Source of the DNA: Agrocybe praecox
Taxonomy: Eukaryota > Basidiomycota > Agaricomycetes > Agaricales > Agrocybaceae
Assembly: GCA_964017145.1 (NCBI GenBank)
Contig: OZ024844.1
Span: 1,550,001 to 1,614,000 of the forward strand
Direction: 5' to 3'
Length of the DNA: 64,000 nucleotides
The position numbers and the translations under genes are program-made. Below the pieces are notes generated by a model. That model made no database searches. It was not told the origin of the DNA and was given only the letters and a program-made list of their open reading frames with translations. Shown in pieces: positions 11,585 to 23,629 of the stretch; positions within the stretch are counted from its first letter, which is position 1; the number at the start of each line of letters is the position of its first letter.

Positions 11585-13293
11585 AAACCCGACATGTCCT
11601 TTCCACGAATGCTTGTAGCTATTCTTGAAAGGACTAGATTTATCTTTTATGCTCAGGTTTATGCGTCACGATCAAAGCTAGAACTATTATTTTGTAGAGT
11701 CGCTTGCTCAAGATGCCTTTGGTACATAACTTGTAATGTTCGGATCTATCACTCGGCGTACTTACTTACTTTTAGTTACAGTATATGATATAGCCATTTA
11801 ACTCCTTGAGTTGGGTGTACGTCTCACCGACACGAAAATGAGCGTGGCGTTACCTTGCACAGGTTGGCCGAGATATCCGGCGAGGATGCATTCCAGCATG
11901 GCCGGAATGGAGCCGGTTCCAGCGCACCGACCGAGTCGCAGACGCGGCGGATGGCTTACCCGCAACAGCATGTCAGAAGCTCGAAGAGAGGAGCCTCACA
12001 AAGGAACCTTGTAATTTAAAGTCTTTTTCGGGACGAACGTCCTCCAGGCGAGAATCTGCGAGAATTCTCTTTTTATTGCAGATAAATTATTATCAATTAA
12101 CAAATTTGTCTGTGAGGGAAGCGCTGATCGCTAGTATCTATACCGATTGAAAGAATTGGGGGGTCTCCCGATGGCGTATTTAGCTCCCCGACAAGTAAAT
12201 AAGCCGTGGATGGTGTGACGTTCGTCGTGGTCTACTTAGCGACCTTACTCCCCGTAGTTCAGAAATTCGTGTTTATACCGAGGACGTACATACACATAGA
12301 TAGAATTGGGATAGGGTGAGATTCGCTGGCATGCTACTAGGCAACAATCTTTTTGTCGTTTATTATGAAACGGGCCTACGTACGTGGCAGCGAATAGTTC
12401 TTCGGCTCATCGAAGTCCCAAAAACAAACATTTCGGTTGATACAACGCGCCATCGCAGCGCCGAATCAAACACGAGGGCACTAAAGACGCGTTTTCCAGC
12501 GCTAAATGTGGTCTAGAGAACAGAACCCATAGTTAGTCCCCGTGAGGCTATGCACCGAGCTAGTGCGTTCGCTGGAAAAATAGAATAGCACATTCCGCGA
12601 AAGGCAATAGCCGATCTTATACTAGCGTAGTTCGTGGGCGCCTCAGTCATTTTCCTTTGGAACAAGTTTTAATATCGTCATTATGTATTATCATATTGCA
12701 AAGGACTTAAAGTTCCGACTAACTATTCTTTCATACACGTCTCACGGTGCTTGAAATTGGAAATCGCGTTACATATCCCTGCGTTCGTGCCGGTGACGAT
12801 CAGCGACACAGTTTTGGACCAGTGGCGTTGGTAAGATTGGTTGAACTCGAAGGAGACTCACTACGTTAATATGCGGCGCTATCTTTTCTCTACGGCCCAT
12901 ATAAATTGTAAGCATTAATTAATTGCCGCCACCAATAAAGCATGACACTGTAGGCTGAACAAACGGTTACACATGGCTTGAAAAAAGCCATTACACTCGG
13001 CGATCAAGGCTGAACTTTTTTTTAGCGCCTACATAATTTCTCGTAGTGCGGTACCGACTATCATAAATTATCTCCGGTTCAATTATGGTGAGTTGAGACC
13101 CCATTGGCCCGACAAGATAAGATATTCTATTAAAAGACACACCACGTAGAATCGCTTCGTTTGTAAAAGTATCCCAGAGTTTGCTCCCGCGCACGTCTTG
13201 TGTCCTTTAGTACGAAATGCTTAAATTCGTTGCCTCCAGTGTAGAAATAGAGCGACTCAAATTAGCATATATACTTATCTCTTCCTCTCGTGA
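11585..13293. other. Gene-poor island, first part
   Basis: About 1.7 kb with no supportable gene. All open frames are under 70 codons, occur on both strands and have no recognisable product. The first 200 bases probably carry the 3' UTR of the transporter gene. I saw no terminal inverted repeats or obvious target-site duplications, although I cannot search for them exhaustively. Confidence 0.5.
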
Positions 13294-14640
13294 TCATCCA
13301 GAGACTGCGGAAGAAGAACAGAAGAAGAATTCATGTCGCTGTTTCTTCGCTTTTTTCACAAGCGCATATGTCCCGCCAATCACTTTGGAGATGGGCAAGG
13401 TTTCAAAGCGAAGAAGCTGAATGCACACATCCATGTGTTCAACATTTTGAGTATGGGATATGTTTGAATTGGGGAAACTTTGAAGCTGTGTGACTGTATG
13501 GCGCTCAAGAAGATATCCTGACGCACGATCGTACAACACCCATGCCTCGTTGACGTCGCATACTTCCGTAAGTTGGTATGGGCAAGGCCCGGTGAGTGAC
13601 ATGTCTGCTTTCGGAACTCGTGCTGGGTCAGTCAAGGTAGGGCTGGACCGTGAACGACTCGAAAATATGCATATAGAAGCGACGCGTTACAGCAGCAATG
13701 TATTTTCATCAGCTCCCTTCATGCGCAAACTGCATGACCGATATGTCCCCGCGATGTAAGTTCAACAGTTAGGGGGACACCTAAATTTGCGCAAGTTTCA
13801 GTGGAGAACTCGGGGCCAGTTCGGACGCTCAGAAGTATCGAGAGTGAGCCATGAGCATACCCCCTAGAGGAGTTGTGGACGAATTTGCTGTCGAAGACCA
13901 ATACTTGCTTTTAGCCCAAGGGGATTGGGTGAGCGAGCCGCAACGCAACTCCAACTGCTCAGAGACATGCAGACAGATGTACATTGCAGATGGCTCGGGA
14001 GAAGCGCCCGCCAGATCGTTTACCAGGACAGAAAATTGACATATTCTTTTCACTCGAGGTCGCGCACGCCGCAGACAAAGAAATTGAATGACGAGAAATA
14101 ACCTTTTCTGACATTCCGAGATGAGGGAATAGTCTTGTCGTGGCAAGCAGCGTATGGGAACGAGTCGTCGGTCTTTTTAAACAAAACGTGCTGATCTGGA
14201 GATCTTGCCATCGGGTCGAAAATGTCCCATAGACGTCAATTTCTAGATGGATCGGGTATTTATGTCCATGTGATATGTACGTGGAAAACGATGCTCGATG
14301 ACCATTCACTGAGGAGACCAAAAGCCCACCAGCTCCCAAGAACCTTTAAGTTGCTGGATAGTAAACTTTCAATGAACCAATCGGGTTTGATAGGTGCGGA
14401 GTCTTGGAGGTAGTTCGCGTGAAAGGAAGGAAATCCCGGTGTAGTATGTGTTTTTCCAGAAGAAATGGATGATATGCATTCGATCGAGGTAAACGTTGAA
14501 TGGAAGAGCTGTTGAGCATGGTTCAAGACACGGGTGCTGTACGAGCTTGATTGTCCCGGCGGCCACAGTCACGTCCGGTGTTACGCCGAAAACGGTGATA
14601 CCGGAACCGAAAAAAACAACTAAAATAAAATAAAACATAC
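13294..14640 (-). pseudogene. Decayed coding remnant, unknown family
   Basis: Several minus-strand frames look protein-like but are broken by stops and frame changes. One (13294-13635) reads QLTEVCDVNEAWVLYDRASG and further on. Another (14369-14638) contains GSGITVFGVTPDVTVAAGTI, and a third, overlapping in another frame, contains APIKPDWFIESLL. The GSGITVFG-type strand resembles the extracellular repeat of a large group of uncharacterised single-pass membrane proteins common in Agaricomycetes; this comparison is from memory and weak. I could not join the pieces through plausible introns, which suggests a pseudogene, but an intact gene with unusual splicing remains possible. Confidence 0.3.
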
Positions 14641-15074
14641 CGAAATATACATCATCATGGTGGAGCTCATCGATTGACTTTGCTTGCCCACCAGAAATGA
14701 AAGTTCTTCTCTCATTGCTATAGGAACTTGGAGTAACTCAACGGCGGATAACATCTTCTAGTTTCGGCTATTTTTGCAATTGCTCAGAAGTTTGCTCATC
14801 GTTCATGAAAGAGATGTTTTTTGATGCAAGTTTTCAGAGCTTCTCCAACTTGATCTTCAATCAGTCGGTTAAAGATATTTCTTCCCCTCGATGTGTTAGA
14901 GGTCGCACGGCTACATTCACCGTGTCTTCTTGGCCAGGTGTCGAGAACGGTGTATTTGCCGTGAAAACCATGCAAGGGCGCCTAATGTTAGTGAGAGGTC
15001 AAGTTTATTTATTTTTGAACTGAAGACTTGTTAAGCAATCCCCTTACTAGCAGATAAATTCAAACACAAAAATC

Positions 15075-15647
15075 TTGTCCGGCAACTTACTTGTAGGATA
15101 CATATATCAGCGAGAACTAGATCGAATGAATAATTACGATGCGGAAGTCTTTCTTTTTCTTAATCATCGCGAAATTTTCTCTCCGTCTTTTCGACTCTGG
15201 AGGACTCAGGTGCGCCTTGTCCATTTGGATCTGAGTCTGCAAAAGGGCGTCGCTGAGGAAACACAGAAGTGTAGATCTCTGAGTATGTATGGCTATCATT
15301 TGGATGTTCCGGTGAATTACTCACTCGTATTCACCCTCCAACGGTCTCCCCGACATTTGAGGAGTTCGTACTTCCTCGATGGAGATGAGATTGTTTATTT
15401 GCCTAAGATCGCAGTTTGTTATGAGTGTTTGAGGTGTGTGACACACATACATATATCAACTGGCTCAATGTCTCACGACGATGTGAATTTGGACGTGTGC
15501 CTCAGGACAGATCCGAGAAATCCGTATGCATTCAACCTTTCAGTGGGAGGTTGGCGAAAGAACCTTCCTGATCTGTTGGACTTCGCTCGGATAATAATTT
15601 TTATCGATTTCTGCGCGAAAATACGCGTTATATGTATAAATGATTAA
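15075..15647 (+). CDS. 190-codon ORF, unknown
   Basis: An uninterrupted plus-strand frame begins MSGNLLVGYIYQRELDRMNN and ends KIRVICIND. It is the longest frame in the gene-poor island. I recognise no motif or family; it contains no evident signal peptide, membrane segment or repeat. It overlaps no other good frame. Its 3' end lies about 340 bases from the SHQ1 stop on the opposite strand. It could be a young or lineage-specific gene, a remnant exon or chance. Confidence is low. Confidence 0.2.
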   Translation: MSGNLLVGYIYQRELDRMNNYDAEVFLFLNHREIFSPSFRLWRTQVRLVHLDLSLQKGVAEETQKCRSLSMYGYHLDVPVNYSLVFTLQRSPRHLRSSYFLDGDEIVYLPKIAVCYECLRCVTHIHISTGSMSHDDVNLDVCLRTDPRNPYAFNLSVGGWRKNLPDLLDFARIIIFIDFCAKIRVICIND

Positions 15648-15986
15648 TGTTGGGTATCCATCACGCGTGAGCTTTGCAAAACAAGAAACTGTTATGTTCC
15701 AGGGGAATGTGACAGTTCCAAGCAATTGTTTCTTCTTTCCTGGGATAAATTTATGTAAAACACAGTGGGAGATATCGCGCTCCTCATAAACGAATGAGAG
15801 AGTTTTGACAAATGGACCAAGTCTACGCCGGACAACAGATGGTAACTTGTGTAGGCGAGGCAAACCTATATAAAGAGAACGGCCATTGTCAGAATGCTGA
15901 TAAGACGAAATACCAATCGATGTAAACAATTTATACCTGCAATTTTGGGGTAGCGACGAAGAACGGCTTCATGTAAAACAAAATCC

Positions 15987-17715
15987 TTAGGATTCATATT
16001 CATCACCGCTAATACTTTCGTCGTCACTATCACTCTCTCGTTCCAGAGTTAACAGAGCTGTTCTCTCAAGTTCTTTGAGACTCAAACCGATTGAATCTTT
16101 GTCCAACTTGAGCCCCATTAAGGTTTCTCCTAAGGATAGCAAATTTTCATCACTGTAATTCGAAGAAGTCGTATTGAGCAACACGTTTCGCAGCTTATGA
16201 TGAAGAGGGTGATTGAAACAAAAGGACAGATAAAAAACTTACTCAGCACCAGCTTGCATCCACGCGCAGAAGTCATCAACCCAGATTTTGCTGTAAATGT
16301 AATACACCTCATGGTGATCCAGGGTGTCTTTCATCTCGAGAAGGCATCTCACGACCGTTCGTTTGCCTTTCTTAAGCAGCGCGGCCACATCTTCCCGACA
16401 TTTTTCGGATAAAACGAAAGAACGGTATAATGGAAAGATCAAAGAACGTCGGCACGATGGTAGAATTGCTTCTTGCAGTTCCTCAGCCAAGAAATTGTGT
16501 GGGCCTCTGGTGTAATGGGAGGAGTGCGGGGGATCCAAAGCCGTGAAGGCAGGGGTCAGATTGCACATCGTCCAAGCACTTTCCGGGGTAGGATCATGTT
16601 GTGTGGTCCTTGAATCGTAACAATACGAGAAAAGAAGGCTGATAAGAGTCAAATATAGGTCATGGGTTTGACGATCCGTAGCAAGGTCTGCTCAAAGATC
16701 AATCAGATTAGCTGTTTAACTCTGAGTTAACGTCGAGAGCGAAACGATACGAACACTCTTTCCGCGGTAGACGCAACATTACAAGGTTTTCTTTCTCTGT
16801 GTATTGGAATGGGTTGCAGTCGGAGATGTGCGGGTGTTCCCAATGCAATAGCTCTTGGATGTATTCATCGTCCATAAAATCTGCCCTGCATAGGTTAAAA
16901 TATGTTTTAGATCTCAGATATATTCAAAGCATAAACGTTCATCCTTACATGTAATGTTCTTCGTCCCACTTTGCTTTTTCGTGTTGTAGTCTTCTGGCAT
17001 GACGTTCAGGTTCAGTGATAACTTCAGCATCATCTGCGAGTTCGTTAATTTCATTTTCAGTATGCGAAGCGTACTTGAGGTAATTGTGATGTAAATTTAA
17101 GAAGCCATAATGAGCCTGTGGGGTCATAGTGAAGGCTGGCAATGGAGAGGGCACTTCCTGTGGTAATTGCCAGTCGTTCTCCGCAGCTGAGTAAACGAAT
17201 GGATAAATATTCGTTTTGATAACTGAGACTTGCTAAAAAAATATATATACCTTGAAGAATCTCATTCTGCTCTAAAGATAGAGCCTCAGTTTGGGTTACC
17301 AAGTCATCTTCGGAAAGGCTTTCTGATGATAGCACTTCAATTGTGGGGGTTGCTTCAGCGGTTTTTCTCGGTGCCAATAGTTTCGCCAGGAGATCGAGGT
17401 CTTCAAAGACTTCCCCTTTGTTTTCCTTCGTCAAGTACACAGTAAGATATCCTGAACTCGGATCATAGTTTGCAGAGGAATCATCATCGTCCTCCAAAAG
17501 GGGTTTCGTGAAATTTAGCCGCAGAAAATATGGGTTGACGTGAATTGTAACCAAAGTTTCGTCGACCTCTATCTCTACATCTGCTGCCTACTTTGCAAAA
17601 CGATAAGTTACGTTGAAAGCTCTAAGATTGGGCCACGTACGCGGATTGAGGGACAATAACACGACACGACGACTGTATCGTTCGTCTGCTTGCAACTGAA
17701 CTGTGGTGTGATCAT
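15987..17715 (-). CDS. SHQ1: SHQ1, H/ACA RNP assembly factor
   Basis: Shq1 chaperones Cbf5/dyskerin before it enters box H/ACA snoRNPs, and so is needed for rRNA pseudouridylation and processing. The start at 17713-17715 gives MITPQFSCKQTNDTVVVSCY, the first strands of the CS domain. The next exon continues VTIHVNPYFLRLNF, then an acidic loop and SGYLTVYLTKENKGE, a close Shq1 signature. The C-terminal Shq1 domain is visible as DSRTTQHDPTPESAWTMCNL and NFLAEELQEAILPSCRRSLI, then EMKDTLDHHEVYYIYSKIW. The protein ends in an acidic tail (ESDSDDESISGDEYES). At least six exons are separated by short introns. It is divergently arranged with TRP2, sharing a 339-base intergenic region. Confidence 0.9.
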
Positions 17716-17852
17716 TTTGAAGAGCAAGACTCCTATATTTCTCGAAGGATAGGGGGCCAAAAAAACTGATGATATAGCGTCCGTTGAAGAGACTTTGAGC
17801 GGTCTTAGTGGTTGTGGTAGGAGTTGTAGGGAGAATATTTTCAAATTTAGTC

Positions 17853-17859
17853 GAGTCAT
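17853..17859 (-). promoter_or_regulatory. Candidate Gcn4/Cpc1-type site
   Basis: The plus strand reads GAGTCAT, which is ATGACTC on the minus strand, the core of the site bound by Gcn4/CpcA-type bZIP activators of amino-acid biosynthesis. It lies about 200 bases upstream of the TRP2 start and on the SHQ1 side of the shared intergenic region. TRP genes are classic targets of general amino-acid control in fungi. A seven-base match can occur by chance, so the assignment is tentative. Confidence 0.35.
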
Positions 17860-18054
17860 TGCCGGTGTCTCGATCGTAAAGAAATAGCCGGCAACGATAA
17901 CAGGACTCTCTTTATAATCTCTCTCATCCACATTCAACTTTCGTGGATTTTTAGCGTTCTCAATATAATCTCTCTCTCTCATCTACTTCCTATATATTGG
18001 TGTACATGTTCTTGAACTAACCAACCTTTCAAATCAACGACATTCTACAATACC

Positions 18055-19881
18055 ATGGATCCATCAGTAAGTCCTAGACACTTTACCTAATTTTCTGTAT
18101 GGCTGATCTTGTGTTCTTAGACCCTACCAGCCTATCCATCTCTTGCTGCTGTGGAGAACCTAATCGTCAAAGAAAAACGAGGAAACTGTGTTCCTGTTTA
18201 CGTTGAACTTCCTGCGGATCTCATCACACCATGTATGGCCTACCTTCGCATCGCAAAGGATTCCAAATACAGTTTCCTCCTTGAATCGGTGATTGGTGGT
18301 GAAAATGTCGCAAGATACAGCTTTATAGGAGCAGGTGAGCTCATTAATATTATATGAAGAAACGTTGGGCAGCACGCTAATCTAGATGTAGATCCTTTGA
18401 AAGTCATTAAGACTGGCCCCGGTGAAGAAATCACCGGAGACCCTATGGTTGCTCTACAGAAGGAACTTTCTCTTCACCAATATGTCAAGATCCCGGAAAT
18501 TCCTACTTTCACAGGAGGTGCTATCGGATACGTCTCCTATGACTGCATACAACACTTCGAACCGAAGACAAAGACCGAGCTTGTCGATACACTGCAAATC
18601 CCGGAGGCCGTCTTCATGCTCGTCGATACTCTCCTCATTTACGATCACATCTTCCAATCAGTGAAGATAGTCTCCCATGTATTCATTCCAAAATCCTTCG
18701 GAACTGGAAATCTCGCCTTCTCATACCAGACAGCGGTGTCTAAAGCCCGCCGCCTTGCTAAAATGCTCCTCACGACAGCTACTCCTGAGCCACCCCAACC
18801 ACCGATTAAACTCAACAATGAAGCTATGTCAAATGTTGGAAAAGTGGGATACGAAGGCTTCGTCACTCAACTGAAGAAACATATTGTCGCCGGCGATATC
18901 ATCCAGGCTGTTCCTTCCCAAAGACTTGCTCGTCCTACTTCATTACATCCTTTCAACGCATACAGGCAGCTTCGCCAAGTTAATCCTTCCCCATACATGT
19001 TCTACCTAGACTGTGGGGGCTTACAAATCGTCGGTGCAAGCCCAGAAACATTGTGCAAAGTTTCAAAGAACGTCGTTTACAATCACGCGATCGCCGGAAC
19101 GATTAAGAGAGGAAGAACCCCGGAAGGTCAGTAATTTCCTTGAGAATGATAATCATTATCTGTACCATGCTGAAATACTGCGTTGATTAGAGGATGAGAA
19201 GCTGGGTGCTATTCTTCTCGCTTCTGAGAAGGATCGCGCAGAGCACATCATGCTTGTCGATCTGGCACGTAACGATGTCAACCGCGTTTGCCAACCGAAG
19301 ACAGTCAAGGTGGACCACTTGATGAAGCTTGAGAAATTCAGCCATGTTATTCACCTGACATCTCAAGTTTCCGGGACACTGCGAGCAGGACAAACAAGGT
19401 GCGTACCGTGCCGATTTGAATACTTCGATTCCACTGATTATTACTCCAGGTTCGATGCATTCCGATCGATCTTCCCGGCCGGAACAGTCTCTGGCGCACC
19501 CAAAATCAAGGCTATTGAGATCGTCGCTTCATTAGAGAAAGAGAGACGAGGTGTATATGCCGGAGCTGTCGGTCGCTTCGATTTTGCAGAAGACGAAATG
19601 GATACCTGCATTGCCATTCGAACTATGACGTTCAAAGATGGTGTAGCTTATTTGCAAGCAGGAGGTGGAATCGTCTTCGATAGTGTGGAAGAGGACGAAT
19701 ACATTGAAACCATCAACAAGCTGGGAAGCAACGTCCGAGCTCTCGAGGAAGCAGAACGTAAGTACCAACTATGCACCGAACGTCGGATTAGAACACACCG
19801 CTCATATTACTTCTAGGATACTGGTATAAAATACAGCAAAGCCAATTTTCTCGCAAACCAGCAGTAACTCGTAATGTATAA
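18055..19881 (+). CDS. TRP2: Anthranilate synthase component I
   Basis: Catalyses chorismate plus ammonia (or glutamine through the TRP3 partner) to anthranilate, the first committed step of tryptophan synthesis. Exons join to a protein starting [18 protein letters not shown]. The N-terminal domain has [18 protein letters not shown] with the feedback-site LLES motif, and the catalytic domain shows [14 protein letters not shown], then ASPETLCKV, then [14 protein letters not shown], then [13 protein letters not shown], and [16 protein letters not shown], all conserved in TrpE/TRP2. The last exon is spliced onto 19817-19881 and ends KPAVTRNV, with the stop at 19879-19881. Length is about 500 residues, usual for fungal TRP2. 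It ends only 26 bases from the convergent uS2m stop. Confidence 0.95.
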
Positions 19882-19907
19882 ATCAATGTAGGAACGAATT
19901 ATATTCA

Positions 19908-20885
19908 TTAGTTAGCATCTCCTTCTGTTTTAGTTCGCTGCCGTTCCTTTTTGTCTCGCTGTCTGGTGCTCATTACAATATCCTGCTCGCGCAGAGCAAC
20001 ACCTTCTCTTCCTGCAATGCTAAGAACTCCTGTGATCAATTCTGCTGTTCTGGTATTTTCATCGTTGGCGGGGATAGGGTACAAGACCAGACGGGGGTCA
20101 GCGTTCGAATCAATGATTCCAACCGTTGGAACATGTTCTGCGGCTAGCTCGTTGATTGCGATGAGATTTTGGAGAGGGTTGAGGATGATTGCCAAGTCGG
20201 GCAATATTTTTTGCTGATCAACTGTAGCGTCACCAAAGAATTGCCGTCGGTTGGACAAAGTACCTGGCAGCCATCGTTCGCCTACATGGTAACCCTGCTT
20301 TCCAAGGCGTTGGGAGGCCTTGACGACGACAGGTCGGAGGTCTGGCCTGGTGCCAATGAAGACTACGGTTCCACCCGCTCGCGCGACTGAGCGAACTAGG
20401 TTTGCTGCTTGACGAAGCATAGGAACAGTATGGTCTAGGTCAATGATAGTAATGCCAGCACGCGTTCCATAAGCATAGGGAACGAAGTTGGGGTTCATTC
20501 GGGTAGACGCGTGTCCAAAGTGAGCGCCGGCCGCCAGGAGACCAGAAACTGTCGCGTTTGCCTGAGGTTTGTGAAGCGCATGGCTCAGTTTGAAACTGGT
20601 TTGTGAATTTTGAGTAGAACCGTAAGGCTCGAAGAATTGAACTAAAGTATGACACGTATTCAGTGGATGAACTTGCTAGAAGAAATAAAACTGACATTGC
20701 AACTTCTGCTCTGCCCTTCGTTCCCGGAAAGCAAGCCAGTCTTCGGGAGTCTCCAAAGGGGCATTTTGGTGTGCATCTGTGGACTGGTTGCGAGCCAGTA
20801 TTCTGCTGCCACTAGCAGCCCTTGTTGCAGACTGTGAGGCGCAACGGGCGGTAGCCAGCCATGGACGAATCAGAGGCTGGGACAT
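19908..20885 (-). CDS. MRP4: Mitochondrial ribosomal protein uS2m
   Basis: Component of the mitochondrial small ribosomal subunit. The start at 20885 gives a basic, Ser/Ala/Arg-rich presequence (MSQPLIRPWLATARC...). The second exon carries the S2 signature LLAAGAHFGHASTRMNPNF, then YGTRAGITIIDLDHTVPMLR, then GGTVVFIGTRPD, WLPGTLSNRR, PDLAIILNPLQN and PTVGIIDSNADP, in the order known for bacterial rpsB. The C-terminal tail is charged (RQRDKKERQRTKTEGDAN). It is transcribed divergently from the SSB-type Hsp70 gene 160 bases away, and converges with TRP2. Confidence 0.92.
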
Positions 20886-21045
20886 TGAAGAAGAGGCTGG
20901 AGGAAGGAGTTGGGTGGCTGTGTCAAAACTCAGATCAGCTGCTTACCTCACCCATCGATTTTTTTTCCATCGCTCGTTCCCTTGACCTTAACCACCACCT
21001 ACGCCCCATTTCTCCTTCCTCCCCCCTTCTCTCTAAAAACTAAAA

Positions 21046-23308
21046 AATGGCCGAAGATTTGTTTGATGGTGCCATTGGCATTGATCTCGGTACCACCTAC
21101 TCGTAAGCGACCTGTTCTATATCTGCCTGCTCATCAGGTTTTCATCGCCCACTTTTTTTTCACCTACAGCTGCGTTGGAGTGTGGCAAAACGACCGTGTC
21201 GAAATCATCGCCAACGATCGTGCGTGTGTCTTTCATATCATTAACTGACCTGCGCTCACGTTCGGTGCAGAGGGAAACCGCACGACACCATCATATGTCG
21301 CCTTCTCAGCTGAGGAGCGTCTGATTGGTGACGCTGCCAAAAACCAGGCCGCCATGAACCCCCGCAACACTGTCTTCGATGCTAAGCGTCTCATTGGCCG
21401 TCGTTTCGAGTAAGGGTTCGGTATAAACAGTTTTATTTTCTGGTCTGACATTTGCCTCGTTTTTTTTTTTTTTTTCAGTGACCCTGATGTCAAGAAGGTT
21501 TGTGCGGAAATAGCCCATGTTTTAGTTAGAGCTAACCAATCAATTTTCATTAGGATATGACCCACTGGCCATTCGAGGTCGTTGAGAAGGATGGTTCCCC
21601 CCTCATCAAGGTTAACTACCTCAACGAGGACAAGACCTTCAGCCCCCAAGAGATCTCCTCCATGGTCCTCATGAAGATGAAGGAAATCTCTGAGGCTAAG
21701 CTCGGCAAGACCGTTAAGAAGGCTGTTGTCACGTGAGTTTCTTAAGTTTGTGTTGATCGGTAGACATCGACGCTTATTTCGTCTTTATATAGCGTCCCCG
21801 CTTACTTCAACGACTCTCAGCGTCTCGCCACCAAGGATGCTGGTGCCATCGCTGGTCTCGATGTTCTCCGTATCATCAACGAGCCTACCGCCGCTGCCAT
21901 TGCCTACGGTCTTGACCGTCAGTCTAAGGCGGAGAAGAACGTTCTCATCTTCGATCTTGGAGGAGGAACTTTCGATGTTTCTCTCTTGAACATCAGCGGT
22001 GGTATCTTCGCCGTCAAGGCTACTGCCGGAGACACTCACTTGGGTGGTGAAGATTTCGACAACACCCTTTTGGAGCACTTCAAGAACGAGTTCAAGAGGA
22101 AGACCAAGCTCGACATCACTGAGGATGCCCGTGCTCTCCGCCGTCTCCGCTCTGCTTGCGAGCGTGCCAAGAGGACTCTTTCCAGTGTCACCCAGACCAC
22201 CATTGAGGTCGACTCTCTCTTCCAGGTTAGTCTCTTCAACCTACTGATTCTAAGTTAAAAATACTAATAAAAAAATCACTATGTAGGGTGAGGACTTCTC
22301 CGCTAACATCACCCGTGCCCGTTTCGAGGAGATCAATGCCACCATGTTCAAGTCCACCCTTGACCCCGTCGAGAAGGTCTTGAAGGATGCCAAGATCTCC
22401 CGCGAGAAGGTTGACGACATCGTCCTCGTCGGTGGATCCACCCGTATCCCCAAGATCCAGGCCCTTGTATCAGAATACTTCGGTGGCCGCCAATTGAACA
22501 AGTCCATCAACCCCGATGAGGCCGTTGCCTATGGTGCCGCTGTCCAGGCTGCTGTTCTTACCGGCCAGACCTCTGAGCAGACCAAGGATCTCGTCCTCCT
22601 CGATGTTGCTCCTCTTTCCCTCGGTGTCGCCATGCAGGGCGATGTCTTCGGTGTTGTTGTCCCCCGTAACACCCCCATCCCCACTAACAAGTCCCGCACC
22701 TTTACCACCGTTGAGGACAACCAGACCACCGTCACTTTCCCCGTCTACGAGGGTGAGCGCACTCAGTGCCGTGATAATCGTCTCCTCGGAGAGTTCGAAC
22801 TCACTGGCATCCCCCCCATGCCCCGTGGACAAGCCGAGCTTGTCACCACCTTCGAGGTTGATGCTAACGGTCTGCTCAAAGTCTCCGCTATGGACCGTGC
22901 TTCAGGCCGCAAGGCTTCCATCAGTATGTTTTATTCAAAGTCTTGGTTACTCTTTTTTTGTTGCTTACATGTCTTTTAGGCATCACCAACTCTGTTGGCC
23001 GTCTCTCATCCGCTGAGATCGACCAGATGATCAAGGATGCTGAGCAGTTCAAGGCCGCCGACAAGGAGTTCTCTGCTCGTCATGAGGCCAAGTCTGACCT
23101 CGAGGCCTATGTCCACCAGGTCGAGAGCACCATCACCTCCCCCGAAATTGGCATGAAGCTCAAGCGTGGAGCTAAGTCTCAGGTTGAGGCTGAGCTCGCC
23201 CGTGCTCTTGAGAAGCTTGAGATTGAGGACTCATCTGCCGATGAACTGAGGAAAGCTCAGCTCAACGTTAAGCGTGCCCTCCAAAAAGCCACTGCTGGCA
23301 TCCGGTGA
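21046..23308 (+). CDS. SSB1: Ribosome-associated Hsp70, SSB type
   Basis: An Hsp70 of about 614 residues. The start [19 protein letters not shown] is followed by the ATPase motifs [43 protein letters not shown] and [12 protein letters not shown]. It is the Ssb rather than the Ssa class: it lacks the terminal EEVD, and its end, [15 protein letters not shown]...[12 protein letters not shown], matches the Ssb C-terminus, which in yeast carries a nuclear export signal. Ssb binds the ribosome with RAC and folds nascent chains. Codon use is strongly biased to C-ending codons, as expected for a very abundant protein. Several introns interrupt the 5' half, with very short early exons (for example 21046-21102). 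Confidence 0.93.
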
Positions 23309-23629
23309 ACTAGTTTAGCTAGTTGATGGTAGTTGAGGAGTTGTAGATCTGCCATGCTTTCACTTCAGTTGTTTTTTCTTTCTTTCCTTTTCAATTCAAT
23401 TTTTGCATATCAAAATGAAGCGTGTACGACTTATGCTTGGTGTCAGTGTCACTTACCTGTCTGTATAATCCCAAAATGAATGACGAGTAACGAGGATTCA
23501 TGTCATGTATCGGTGCTTTTTTATATGTTGCAATATGATGATAATATTCAATTGGAAAATTTACAGAAAACAGTAAAAGATACACGAACAGTTGAAATCG
23601 AAAGGTATATGAAGGATGATAGAATGATG
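23309..23629. other. Convergent 3' region between SSB1 and RFC2
   Basis: About 320 bases hold the 3' ends of two convergent genes. T-rich and AT-rich sequence (about 23365-23405 and 23515-23580) is suitable for polyadenylation signals. I see no gene. Confidence 0.5.

Noticed and set aside
20457..20513. ACGCGT sites within uS2m coding sequence
   Set aside because: They lie inside a coding exon, so I do not count them as promoter elements; they show that single sites occur by chance.
22470..22832. Long minus-strand and alternate-frame ORFs over the Hsp70 gene
   Set aside because: Shadows caused by the strong codon bias of SSB1; the sense frame is unmistakable.
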